DNA of 13,599 nt from an uncultured Candidatus Saccharibacteria bacterium (GCA_938017675.1 CALIJB010000024.1:1-13599), one strand, 5' to 3'; shown: positions 1 to 6,278, counted from the stretch's first letter. A program made the numbers and translations. Notes: generated by a model from the letters alone, not told the origin.

Positions 1-198
1 CACCGCGGTAGCCGCAATGGTTAGCCAAGCATTACGAGTGAAATTATTGACGCCGTAGCGGCACATTCGCACGAAAGTCAGCCATTTGCGCTGGCGGCTG
101 CGCCTTTGTCTAGTCAGGGCGCGCGCACCGGTATTTTTTTTATCCTCGCGGCGGCTTTTCTTTTTGGTGGCCGCTGTCTTGACTTTGTCTCGTCTCAT
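1..198 (-). CDS. ftsX: FtsX, cell-division ABC transporter permease subunit (N-terminal part)
   Basis: FtsX is the membrane partner of FtsE; the complex transmits ATP hydrolysis to peptidoglycan hydrolases at the division site. Only the first 66 codons are in the window and the gene continues past base 1. The ATG at 198 overlaps the ftsE stop (ATGA, 4 bases), the usual arrangement of translationally coupled ftsE-ftsX. The visible protein starts with about 40 very basic residues (many Lys and Arg), presumably cytoplasmic. It continues into a stretch ending RYGVNNFTRNAWLTIAATAV, which matches the conserved entry to the first FtsX membrane helix (family pattern G..N..RN.W...A). The basic N-terminal extension is longer than in the E. 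coli-type protein but I cannot judge its role. Identity is well supported by the motif and by ftsE upstream. Confidence 0.9.
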   Translation of the reverse strand, partial: MRRDKVKTAATKKKSRREDKKNTGARALTRQRRSRQRKWLTFVRMCRYGVNNFTRNAWLTIAATAV

Positions 199-878
199 TG
201 CCGATAACTCCCCTGCGCTTGATCGCTAGTAATCTTGCCGTGGTCAACAGTGATAACGCGGCGCTTCAACCTATTGACAATCTCGACATTATGTGTTGTA
301 AGTATAACAGTCGTGCCATACCGGTTAATCTTCTCAAGCAGGCGGACAATATCCCAACTGTGCTTTGGATCGAGATTACCCGTTGGCTCGTCGGCGATTA
401 GAATCTTTGGCTGGCGCACTACTGCTCGGGCAATTGCCACGCGCTGGCGCTCGCCGCCCGATAATTGATGTGGGAACTGCTTTTCCTTACCTTTCAGACC
501 CACCAAGTCAATCACTTTTGGTACAGTATTTTTAATTTCGCGGTTAGTCATGCCAGCAATTTCTAGCGCAAAAGCCACATTTTCGAACACTGTCCGGTTC
601 GGTAGTAACTTAAAATCCTGAAAAACTACGCCAATTTTGCGGCGCAGCAGCGGGATATGCTTGTCCTTGAGCTGGTCGTAATCAATACCGCCAACGACAA
701 TCTTGCCGCTAGTCGGCTTTTCTTCGCGCGTCAATAATTTGAGCAAGGTCGATTTACCAGCTCCGCTCGTCCCAACGATGATCACAAACTCATTCGGCTC
801 AACATGCAGATTAACACGGTCAAGCGCTGGCTTGCTGCCCTTACCGTACACCTTAGTCACTCTATCTAACAGAATCAT
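195..878 (-). CDS. ftsE: FtsE, cell-division ABC transporter ATPase
   Basis: This is the 227-residue ATPase of the FtsEX complex, of normal family length. All nucleotide-binding elements are present: Walker A GTSGAGKST (about residues 36-44), Q-loop VVFQD (Q87), signature LSGGE (139-143), Walker B ILIADEP followed by D-loop GNLD (159-170), and H-loop His196. The N-terminus MILLDRVTKVY fits the family's usual opening. I therefore take the ATG at 878 rather than the GTG at 881 that immediately precedes it. The gene follows prfB by about 40 bases and overlaps ftsX; prfB-ftsE-ftsX is a known conserved order in Gram-positive lineages. It has its own extended -10 promoter only a few bases before the start. 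A lipoprotein-type ABC ATPase is the only alternative, and the ftsX neighbour excludes it. Confidence 0.95.
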   Translation of the reverse strand: MILLDRVTKVYGKGSKPALDRVNLHVEPNEFVIIVGTSGAGKSTLLKLLTREEKPTSGKIVVGGIDYDQLKDKHIPLLRRKIGVVFQDFKLLPNRTVFENVAFALEIAGMTNREIKNTVPKVIDLVGLKGKEKQFPHQLSGGERQRVAIARAVVRQPKILIADEPTGNLDPKHSWDIVRLLEKINRYGTTVILTTHNVEIVNRLKRRVITVDHGKITSDQAQGSYRQ

Positions 879-886
879 CACTACCT

Positions 887-895
887 ATTGTAGCA
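887..895 (-). promoter_or_regulatory. Extended -10 promoter of ftsE-ftsX
   Basis: On the minus strand the bases read TGCTACAAT, an extended -10 (TG, one base, TACAAT). No -35 hexamer is seen at the proper distance. The hexamer ends 6 bases before the GTG at 881 and 9 before the ATG at 878. The transcript would therefore have no leader, or one of about 2-3 bases. It lies between the prfB stop and ftsE, so ftsEX can be expressed apart from htpX-prfB. Confidence 0.6.
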
Positions 896-920
896 TAAGC
901 TAGTTTATAGCGATAGCCAG

Positions 921-2006
921 CTACTCGGTCGCCGCTTGCTGCTCGAGATATGCTTCGATAAAACCGTCAATGTCGCCATCTAGCACGCCGCGGGCGTTAT
1001 GCGTCTCGAACTTAGTACGTGTATCCTTGACTAGCGTGTACGGATGGAGTACGTAGTTGCGAATCTGCGCGCCCCAGCTAGCCGACTCGCCTGCCCGCAG
1101 ATCAGCTAGCGTTTCGGCGCGTTGTTCTAACTGCATTTGCGCTAAGCGGCTTTTGAGGATTTTTAGCGCGGTTTCTTTGTTTTGGAGCTGGCTGCGCTCG
1201 TTTTGGATCGCCACTACCGTACCTGTCGGCAAGTGGGTGATGCGCACTGCGGAATCAGTTGTATTGACTCCTTGCCCGCCGTTGCCGCCGCTGCGATAAA
1301 TATCAATTCGCAAATCTTTGTCGTCGATCTCGACCTCGCCTGGTGCGTCCATTTCCGGCATAATTTCGACCAGTGCAAAACTAGTCTGCCGCAAATTATC
1401 AGCGTTAAACGGACTGAGACGCACCAGCCGGTGCACCCCGTGTTCACTGCGCAATTTGCCGTAAGCGAAAGTACCGCGGATAATGTAAGTTGCGTTCTTG
1501 ATACCGGCTTCCTCGCCCGTTGACCGCTCGACTAGCTCGGTCTGCATATCATGCTTTTCAGCCCAGCGCAGATACATTCGCTCTAGCATCTCTGCCCAAT
1601 CCTGCGCATCCGTACCGCCAGCGCCAGCGCTCAACTTGAGAATCGCCGCCCGGTCATCGTATTCACCTGAGAACAACAAGTCTTTGCGGCGCTCCTGGTA
1701 TTCTGCCTCGAGAGCTGCTAGCTGCTCGGTAAACTCTACCAGCATCGAGTCGTCGCCTAAATCCATTAGTTCAACAATATCCGAGATTTGCGAACGTAAA
1801 ATCTGCCACGGCTCAATTTGCGAACGTAAGCTCGCCGCCTGCCGCGTCAGCATCTGCGCCCGCTCGACATTCGCCCAGACATTCGAATCGGCCAGCTGCT
1901 CGTCAAGCACTGCCAGCTCTTCAGCGCGAGCGTCAATATGCAAAGCTTGGCAAGCGCTAACCACGCGAGTGCGGAGATCTTCAGCTTGTTTTCGTAACGG
2001 CTGCAT
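921..2006 (-). CDS. prfB: Peptide chain release factor 2 (RF2)
   Basis: RF2 ends translation at UAA and UGA by triggering hydrolysis of peptidyl-tRNA in the ribosome. The protein has 361 residues, full family length. It has an alpha-helical N-terminal domain (about 1-115), the stop-codon tripeptide SPF (198-200, diagnostic for RF2 rather than RF1 with PxT), and the catalytic GGQ (243-245) within GGNGGQGVNTTDSAVR. The frame is continuous from the start. There is no in-frame TGA near codon 26, so the usual +1 programmed frameshift that autoregulates prfB is absent. The gene begins 5 bases after the htpX stop and has no promoter of the local type, so it is probably cotranscribed with htpX. Only a weak AGG lies upstream. 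The gene itself ends in TAG, a codon read by RF1, not RF2. Confidence 0.96.
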   Translation of the reverse strand: MQPLRKQAEDLRTRVVSACQALHIDARAEELAVLDEQLADSNVWANVERAQMLTRQAASLRSQIEPWQILRSQISDIVELMDLGDDSMLVEFTEQLAALEAEYQERRKDLLFSGEYDDRAAILKLSAGAGGTDAQDWAEMLERMYLRWAEKHDMQTELVERSTGEEAGIKNATYIIRGTFAYGKLRSEHGVHRLVRLSPFNADNLRQTSFALVEIMPEMDAPGEVEIDDKDLRIDIYRSGGNGGQGVNTTDSAVRITHLPTGTVVAIQNERSQLQNKETALKILKSRLAQMQLEQRAETLADLRAGESASWGAQIRNYVLHPYTLVKDTRTKFETHNARGVLDGDIDGFIEAYLEQQAATE

Positions 2007-2011
2007 AGAAC

Positions 2012-3103
2012 CTAGGCAGCAGTCTCGTCTTGATTTTGGCTGGTGTCATCTGATCTGCGGCGAGTTGATTTCTTGGTAGAGGTTGACTCTACGGTTGTCG
2101 GCTCAGTAGCAGGTTCGGATTCAGCAGGTTCAGAAACATTAGGCTGAGCAGCAGCTGGCGCAACGCTCTGCGGCTGATTTTGCGGCTCAACCACGCCCTT
2201 CCAATAGTCAATTTGGCTCAATCGACGTACCAAAAACGGATGATCGCTGAATGTCTGCGCAAAATGATTCATCGGGCGCTCAGCCGTATACTGCATCCAC
2301 TGGCGCGCTACCTCGTTCATACTGTCTGCCGCATCAGGTCCGACATGCACCTTGATCAGCGATTTCTTGACTAATTCGCTATCGCCCAAATACATCAAAG
2401 CTAGACGATCGGCGGTTAGCTCGGCACGGCGGTGCCAGAATCCAGAAATCCAACTACCCAATACGCTGATAATCGGAATCGACAAAAACGGCATCAAATA
2501 CACGTTAGCGTTGGCATGGCGGTATTTGATATGCGCCATTTCATGTACAACAACCACCTTTAATTCATCTTCGGTCAAATAACGAATTGATCCAGAATGC
2601 AGCACGATAGAATATGGCCTAGCAAAACCAAAAGCATAAGCATTCATCACTGGATTCTGTGTAATGAAAATCTCGACTTGCGGCATCTCTAGATCAGCCG
2701 ACACCTGGTTAGCCCAATCGCGCAGCCACGCATAAGCGCTATATTCAACTTGCAAGGCATTACCTAACATTTGCTGGCGCATCATCCGCACCATGAACAT
2801 ACCAATACCTAGCAGCATACCCAATCCCATAATCATAAAAACTATCGCCAGCAATACAGCAATCACGCCATCGCTGAACGATAACTCAACGTGGTGTCCA
2901 GCATTATCCGTTGACATTTCCTGGAATGTTGTATAGATAAAATAGCTAGCCGCAAAGAAACAAAAGATAATGATAGTTATTGTCAGAACGACATTATCTT
3001 GCGCATTGCGAGCCCGCGCTACGGCAAGCTGGCCTTTGGTTTGTGCCTGCGACTGCGGCGGCTGCTGATACTGTTGGTATTGCTGGTACGGCTGTTGATC
3101 CAT
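2012..3103 (-). CDS. htpX: HtpX-like M48 family membrane zinc metalloprotease
   Basis: M48 membrane proteases degrade damaged or misassembled membrane proteins with the active site on the cytoplasmic face. The protein has 363 residues against about 290 in typical HtpX. The zinc motif HEMAH is at 187-191, and the likely third ligand is Glu228 in AELTADRLAL. SDHPFLVRR at 286-294 is another family signature. Hydrophobic helices are at about 38-60 and 80-105, with a further hydrophobic segment after the zinc site (201-222). The extra length is an N-terminal Gln/Pro/Tyr-rich stretch (residues 3-20) and a C-terminal tail of about 60 residues rich in Ala, Pro, Ser, Thr and Glu that ends highly charged. 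GGAGGG lies 3 bases before the ATG, one of the few strong ribosome-binding sites here. It heads a unit with prfB and is divergent from murI. Confidence 0.92.
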   Translation of the reverse strand: MDQQPYQQYQQYQQPPQSQAQTKGQLAVARARNAQDNVVLTITIIIFCFFAASYFIYTTFQEMSTDNAGHHVELSFSDGVIAVLLAIVFMIMGLGMLLGIGMFMVRMMRQQMLGNALQVEYSAYAWLRDWANQVSADLEMPQVEIFITQNPVMNAYAFGFARPYSIVLHSGSIRYLTEDELKVVVVHEMAHIKYRHANANVYLMPFLSIPIISVLGSWISGFWHRRAELTADRLALMYLGDSELVKKSLIKVHVGPDAADSMNEVARQWMQYTAERPMNHFAQTFSDHPFLVRRLSQIDYWKGVVEPQNQPQSVAPAAAQPNVSEPAESEPATEPTTVESTSTKKSTRRRSDDTSQNQDETAA

Positions 3104-3145
3104 AAACCCTCCGATTAGATACTATCTCAAGACTCGCGCCTATTC

Positions 3146-3180
3146 CTGCTTATTATAGCAGTATTAACAGCAATAAGCAG
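3146..3180 (-). promoter_or_regulatory. htpX promoter inside a 9-bp perfect dyad (putative operator)
   Basis: The minus strand carries TGCTATAAT (3160 down to 3152), an extended -10, giving a leader of about 40 bases before htpX. It sits in a perfect inverted repeat: CTGCTTATT (3146-3154) and AATAAGCAG (3172-3180) with 17 bases between. The outer arm falls where a -35 box would be, and none is seen. A smaller palindrome, CTGCT-N6-AGCAG (3146-3161), is centred on the -10. Such dyads over -10/-35 are typical binding sites for dimeric repressors. The promoter is clear; the operator role is inferred. Confidence 0.55.
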
Positions 3181-3251
3181 CAATTTCGGCGTTTCAAATT
3201 CTGCCAAAACTGCGAGCTCTGGCATTGTCGTAGATATCGTTATGGCGGTTT

Positions 3252-3260
3252 TGCTATACT
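3252..3260 (+). promoter_or_regulatory. Extended -10 promoter of murI, leaderless
   Basis: The bases read TGCTATACT, an extended -10 with no -35 partner. Six bases separate the hexamer from the murI ATG at 3267. A start site at the usual distance of about 7 bases therefore coincides with the A of the start codon. No ribosome-binding site is present, which agrees with a leaderless mRNA. Confidence 0.65.
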
Positions 3261-3266
3261 TTTTGT

Positions 3267-3902
3267 ATGAAGATCGGCATATTTGATACGGGAACTGGCG
3301 GCAAATTAGTAGCAAAGAGGCTGAAAAAATTACTGCCGCAGCATTTGTACATCACGGTGATCGACCGCGAGCACGCACCGTACGGCAATCGTTCGCCGGA
3401 AGAGATTATTGCGCTAACCGATGCCGCCATCCAGCCGCTGCTATCATGCGACATTATTGTTCTGGCATGCAATACCGCCACGACCAACGCGATTAGCTCG
3501 CTGCGGCAACGTTACCCAGACGTACGCTTTATGGGCTTTGAACCGATGATCAAATCAGCCGCCGCCATGACCAAATCGCATCATATCACCTTGCTGGCGA
3601 CAAACGCCACCAAACACAGCCAGCGTCTGCGCGCGCTTATCAGTGAATATGCTACTGGCGTTCGTATCGACACGCCAGACACTCACGCGTGGGCGCAGAT
3701 GATCGATCAAGGTTTGGCCGACGATATTACACTTGATGAAGTATCGACCAGTGTTGCGGACGGTAGCGATGTTATTGTTCTAGGCTGCACGCATTATCTG
3801 GCGCTTAAGAGGCGATTACAACGCCTTTTCCCGCAATGCCGCATTCTTGAACCTACTGCAATTATTGCCAAGCGGATTAGCGATTTTGCTAAGTTAGCTT
3901 AG
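3267..3902 (+). CDS. murI: Glutamate racemase
   Basis: MurI interconverts L- and D-glutamate, supplying D-glutamate for peptidoglycan. Both catalytic cysteines are present: Cys68 in LACNTAT and Cys174 in LGCTHY, 106 residues apart as expected for the two-base mechanism. Other family elements are the N-terminal FDTGTGG (7 residues starting at Phe6, where most members have FDSGVGG), a HAPYG segment at 36-40, and FEP at 91-93. At 211 residues it is clearly shorter than the usual 255-285. Both halves are kept, so it looks compact rather than broken. The Pro that normally follows GCTHY is Leu here. It is divergent from htpX and convergent with murD, which uses its product. It has its own leaderless-type promoter. 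Confidence 0.92.
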   Translation: MKIGIFDTGTGGKLVAKRLKKLLPQHLYITVIDREHAPYGNRSPEEIIALTDAAIQPLLSCDIIVLACNTATTNAISSLRQRYPDVRFMGFEPMIKSAAAMTKSHHITLLATNATKHSQRLRALISEYATGVRIDTPDTHAWAQMIDQGLADDITLDEVSTSVADGSDVIVLGCTHYLALKRRLQRLFPQCRILEPTAIIAKRISDFAKLA

Positions 3903-3933
3903 CTATCTAGCCGCCGCTAGCAATACTAGAATT

Positions 3934-3958
3934 TACCGTATATTGGCATATAACGGTA
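3934..3958. terminator. Imperfect inverted repeat between convergent murI and murD
   Basis: TACCGTATAT (3934-3943) pairs with ATATAACGGTA (3948-3958) through one bulged base, with a 4-base loop TGGC. It abuts the murD stop (TAG, 3961-3959) and lies 32 bases after the murI stop. Its position suits a two-way terminator for the convergent pair, but the stem is AT-rich and there is no long T run on either side. Confidence 0.4.
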
Positions 3959-5329
3959 CTAAAACTTCTCCACCGCCGCCACGAACTGCTCGCCGCGATC
4001 ATTATAGCTTTTGAACATGTCAAAACTAGCAGCCGCCGGACTGAGAATCACCACGTCGCCGGGCTGCGCCTGACTTGCCGCCGTTCCAACAACTGTTGAC
4101 ATCGCCGACATTTCCAGCTGGATAACCTGGCAAGATACCTTATTTTTATGCAAAATTTCGATAATTTCGCTGGCATTGGCGCCGTTGACGATCACTGCTC
4201 GCATTTGCTGCCTGGCGATTTCCTGCGCTAATTCCGCGTAGTCCGCCCCCTTGTCAGAGCCGCCCAAAATCAGAATTTTTGGCTCCGTGAAGGCTTTTAA
4301 CGCGGCAATAGCACTACCGGGCGTGGTTGAAATACTATCATCATAATATTTCACGCCGTTGTTCTCAGCGACGAATTTCAAACGGTGCGGCAGCCCTGTG
4401 AAACTCTCCAGTCCAGCAGCAAATTGCTCATCAGTCACCGCAACAGGCAATTCTGTCACCGCGCTCATTGCTGCGCAGGCATTCTCTAGGTTGTGCGCGC
4501 CCAGCAACCGTAAATGATCGGTGCTGCAAATCTGCCGATTTTGCACGCAAAAGTAGCCATCCTGAACATAAACTTGGTCATCATCAGGAATAGCGTAGCG
4601 CTGCGCGAAATCTAGCGCATCACCTCCGCAGCATTCACACATTGCATGACCTTGCCTATCTAATAGCCCGTCAAATGGCATAGCAGCCACTTCCTGTGAA
4701 TATTTATTCGTTGGGTGATATAAACAAACATCGCCAAGACGCTGGTGGCGGCGAATATTTTTCTTGGCATTAAGATAGTCGGCGAAATCCGTATGGACAT
4801 TCAGATGATCCGGCTCGATCATTAGCACCACCGCAATGTGCGGCGATTTTTCTAGATCCCACAGCTGGAAGCTTGACAATTCGTAAACGACGATATCGGT
4901 TTTTTTAATTTTCGGCAAGACATCCAGCGCTGGCACGCCGATGTTGCCGACCAAATGCACCGTTTGTCCGGCTTGCCGCAAGATCGAGGTAGTCAAACTG
5001 CATGTCGTCCCCTTGCCCTTCGTCCCTGTTACGCCGATAATCGGCGCTGGACATTTATCAAAAAACTCGTTGGTTGCCGACCAAATCTTGCCGTTAGTCT
5101 TGATGTTGCGCGGCGGCAAACTGGCTGTCCGCACCACCAAATCAGCATCGCCCAGCTGCTCGCTGAAGACGTTTTTGCCAGAAATCAGCTTCACGCCATC
5201 CGGAATAGACGGCAGTTTATCCGCCGGGCGCTCGTCAGCCACCACAAACTCCGCGTCAGGAAATTTCCGCCGGAAATATATCAGATTTGATATACCTTCC
5301 ACACCGTAACCCGCGATGATAATCTTCAT
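3959..5329 (-). CDS. murD: UDP-N-acetylmuramoyl-L-alanine--D-glutamate ligase
   Basis: MurD is a cytoplasmic ATP-dependent ligase that adds D-glutamate to UDP-MurNAc-L-Ala. It has 456 residues, normal length. Visible elements are the N-terminal nucleotide-like fold IIIAGYGVEG (3-12), the ATP P-loop GTKGKGTT (102-109), ELSSFQL (150-156), DHLNVH (174-179), the AKxxI lysine that is carbamylated in the family (Lys189), GAHN (277-280), PHRL (314-317), DDSISTTP (330-337) and SPAAASFDMFKSYNDRGE near the C-terminus. I place the start at the ATG at 5329, not the one at 5356. MKIIIAGYG fits the family N-terminus, and a consensus promoter lies between the two ATGs. An unusual cysteine cluster CECC occurs at 231-234. 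It is convergent with murI, which makes its substrate. Confidence 0.95.
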   Translation of the reverse strand: MKIIIAGYGVEGISNLIYFRRKFPDAEFVVADERPADKLPSIPDGVKLISGKNVFSEQLGDADLVVRTASLPPRNIKTNGKIWSATNEFFDKCPAPIIGVTGTKGKGTTCSLTTSILRQAGQTVHLVGNIGVPALDVLPKIKKTDIVVYELSSFQLWDLEKSPHIAVVLMIEPDHLNVHTDFADYLNAKKNIRRHQRLGDVCLYHPTNKYSQEVAAMPFDGLLDRQGHAMCECCGGDALDFAQRYAIPDDDQVYVQDGYFCVQNRQICSTDHLRLLGAHNLENACAAMSAVTELPVAVTDEQFAAGLESFTGLPHRLKFVAENNGVKYYDDSISTTPGSAIAALKAFTEPKILILGGSDKGADYAELAQEIARQQMRAVIVNGANASEIIEILHKNKVSCQVIQLEMSAMSTVVGTAASQAQPGDVVILSPAAASFDMFKSYNDRGEQFVAAVEKF

Positions 5330-5336
5330 AACGACT

Positions 5337-5345
5337 ATTATAGCA
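5337..5345 (-). promoter_or_regulatory. Extended -10 promoter of murD, leaderless
   Basis: The minus strand reads TGCTATAAT, a perfect extended -10, with 7 bases before the ATG at 5329. Transcription should start at or within a base of the start codon. This promoter lies inside the longer open frame that begins at 5356, so that longer form would not be translated from it. A second, weaker match (TGATATTAT) lies just before the ATG at 5356. Confidence 0.6.
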
Positions 5346-5406
5346 CGCGCCTTCATCGCTATAATATCAATACTTTATGCTTTAGCTTGGTAACAAGATT
5401 GTTTAT

Positions 5407-5415
5407 TGATATAAT
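5407..5415 (+). promoter_or_regulatory. Extended -10 promoter of the orphan membrane-protein gene
   Basis: TGATATAAT is an extended -10 (TG, one base, TATAAT) with no clear -35. The expected start at about 5422 gives a leader of about 74 bases to the ATG at 5496. The leader holds a small hairpin (CGCT 5429-5432 with AGCG 5439-5442). It also has AGGAG at 5480-5484, which can pair imperfectly with CACCT at 5490-5494 just before the ATG and might mask the ribosome-binding site. The 5330-5495 gap otherwise holds only the murD promoter. Confidence 0.6.
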
Positions 5416-5495
5416 TATAGTAATCTTTCGCTCCGACCAGCGAGAGGTAGAACGTTTCCGTTTTTTATTCCTACTTGATAGGAGCGTGCCACCTC

Positions 5496-6278
5496 ATGGG
5501 GTTGTTTCTGCTTTTTTGGGCTGTAATCGCTACGATTGCAGGCTTTATGGCCGGTGGTATACTGGCATGTCTGATTGATGACGCATTCAAAAACAAGATG
5601 AAGGTCAGTGCTATCATAGTTCTGACCTTAGTGATAATGATTGCGATGTATGCAATCGTCAATATGACAATATACCAATTGATGCCCTCAAACAAAGAGA
5701 GGGTAGCAAGTTTTACAGAGGCAGCGGCGCTGCACGAGTTTTCCAGCGGATCTGAGTACCCACTGGAAATCGGCGCTCGCTCGATTTCTGCCACAGGGGA
5801 AACTTCCGTTAGTGGCGGTATTTTTTCTATTAGTGCCTATACCAAGATGCAGGCAGGCGCCAGTATTTTGGTTGATTATCGGCACGGGGACGGCACTCAC
5901 GAAGTGCTGGAGATTCCCCTGTCAGTCATCAGGTTTAACATCATCGGCGACGGCGAAATGTCGTCGATGGTGATAAACCTCACTGATCTCCCAGGTGCCG
6001 AGGGGTATGTTGCCAAGGACACCCTCGGTGACTGCCACCCCAGTATCCAGTGGGGTTGGTGGCTGAGAGAGTGCCCAACCGTCGAAAATACCCTCGTCAC
6101 CTCGACAATAGGTGACGAGGGATTGTCAGGCCTCATGCAGAAGGCGCTTGCCAGTAACCCTGGCAAGTTCGTGACGATTAGTGTCACGAGAGACGAGTAT
6201 AACCAGATCCTCGGCTCCGCTGGTAGCGCCACAGAGACGGAGACGGAGACGCCAACTCCGTCGCCCGCCCAACGTTGA
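5496..6278 (+). CDS. Unrecognised two-helix membrane protein with exported beta-rich domain (orphan)
   Basis: I do not recognise this 260-residue protein as a named family. It has two hydrophobic helices (about 3-27 and 36-60) joined by a short loop with three lysines (FKNKMK). By the positive-inside rule the large domain (61-260) should be outside the cell. Residues 98-160 look like a small beta domain: a Gly/Ser turn (ETSVSGGIFSISA), then YRHGDG, then IPLSVIRF. This layout recalls short membrane proteins common in actinobacteria and their phages; that is recollection, not a search. Cys180 and Cys193 could form a disulfide. The tail is Thr/Glu/Pro-rich (TETETETPTPSP). The start is the ATG at 5496, with AGGAG 11 bases upstream; a TTG at 5475 is possible. 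Unlike its neighbours it contains no CTAG, ends in TGA, and its coding sequence is packed with hairpins. It forms a single-gene unit, divergent from murD. Confidence 0.75.
   Translation: MGLFLLFWAVIATIAGFMAGGILACLIDDAFKNKMKVSAIIVLTLVIMIAMYAIVNMTIYQLMPSNKERVASFTEAAALHEFSSGSEYPLEIGARSISATGETSVSGGIFSISAYTKMQAGASILVDYRHGDGTHEVLEIPLSVIRFNIIGDGEMSSMVINLTDLPGAEGYVAKDTLGDCHPSIQWGWWLRECPTVENTLVTSTIGDEGLSGLMQKALASNPGKFVTISVTRDEYNQILGSAGSATETETETPTPSPAQR
5521..6262 (+). other. Tandem hairpin series across the orphan coding sequence
   Basis: Successive inverted repeats run through the gene. Perfect stems: 5601-5629 (8 bp, loop 13), 5766-5788 (7 bp, loop 9), 5998-6028 (7 bp, loop 17), 6091-6121 (12 bp, loop 7), 6147-6167 (8 bp, loop 5), 6169-6189 (7 bp, loop 7), 6242-6262 (7 bp, loop 7) and 5721-5733 (5 bp, loop 3). 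Stems with one G-U pair: 5521-5541 (8 bp, loop 5), 5550-5566 (6 bp), 5637-5659 (8 bp), 5683-5705 (7 bp), 5891-5909 (7 bp, enclosed by GGGGA/TCCCC at 5886-5890 and 5915-5919) and 5942-5969 (10 bp). An alternative 7-bp stem joins 5740-5746 with 5763-5769. The pairs are read directly from the sequence; a functional role is not shown. Confidence 0.7.
6234..6251 (+). repeat. Three tandem GAGACG hexamers encoding Glu-Thr
   Basis: GAGACG occurs three times in a row in the coding frame and gives the Glu-Thr repeat near the C-terminus of the orphan protein. It could expand or contract in 6-base steps without a frameshift. Its 3' part also forms one arm of the 6242-6262 hairpin. Confidence 0.8.

Noticed and set aside
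195..881. GTG at 881 as the ftsE start
   Set aside because: The ATG at 878 gives the family N-terminus. The GTG cannot be fully excluded because it would fit a leaderless transcript.
3127..3315. Small minus-strand frame in the htpX-murI gap
   Set aside because: It has no start signal, overlaps both promoters and the murI start, and its translation lacks any recognisable pattern.
3911..3920. Short CTAG/CTAG hairpin just after murI as terminator
   Set aside because: The stem is only 4 bp and there is no T run. The 3934-3958 repeat is the better candidate.
5475..5495. TTG start adding seven residues to the orphan protein
   Set aside because: AGGAG lies inside this extension and serves the ATG at 5496 better. 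No ribosome-binding site precedes the TTG at a useful distance.
6091..6121. 12-bp hairpin as an internal terminator
   Set aside because: It has no T run after it and lies within the reading frame. It is better explained as part of the hairpin series.
5601..6189. CRISPR array or REP-type repeat family
   Set aside because: The hairpins differ in sequence from one another and there is no repeated unit with spacers.
5471..6232. Three open frames antisense to the orphan gene (5471-5794, 5688-5900, 5897-6232, minus)
   Set aside because: They lack ribosome-binding sites and promoters of the local type and resemble no known protein. The plus-strand frame has a promoter, a ribosome-binding site, membrane helices and a matching terminator.
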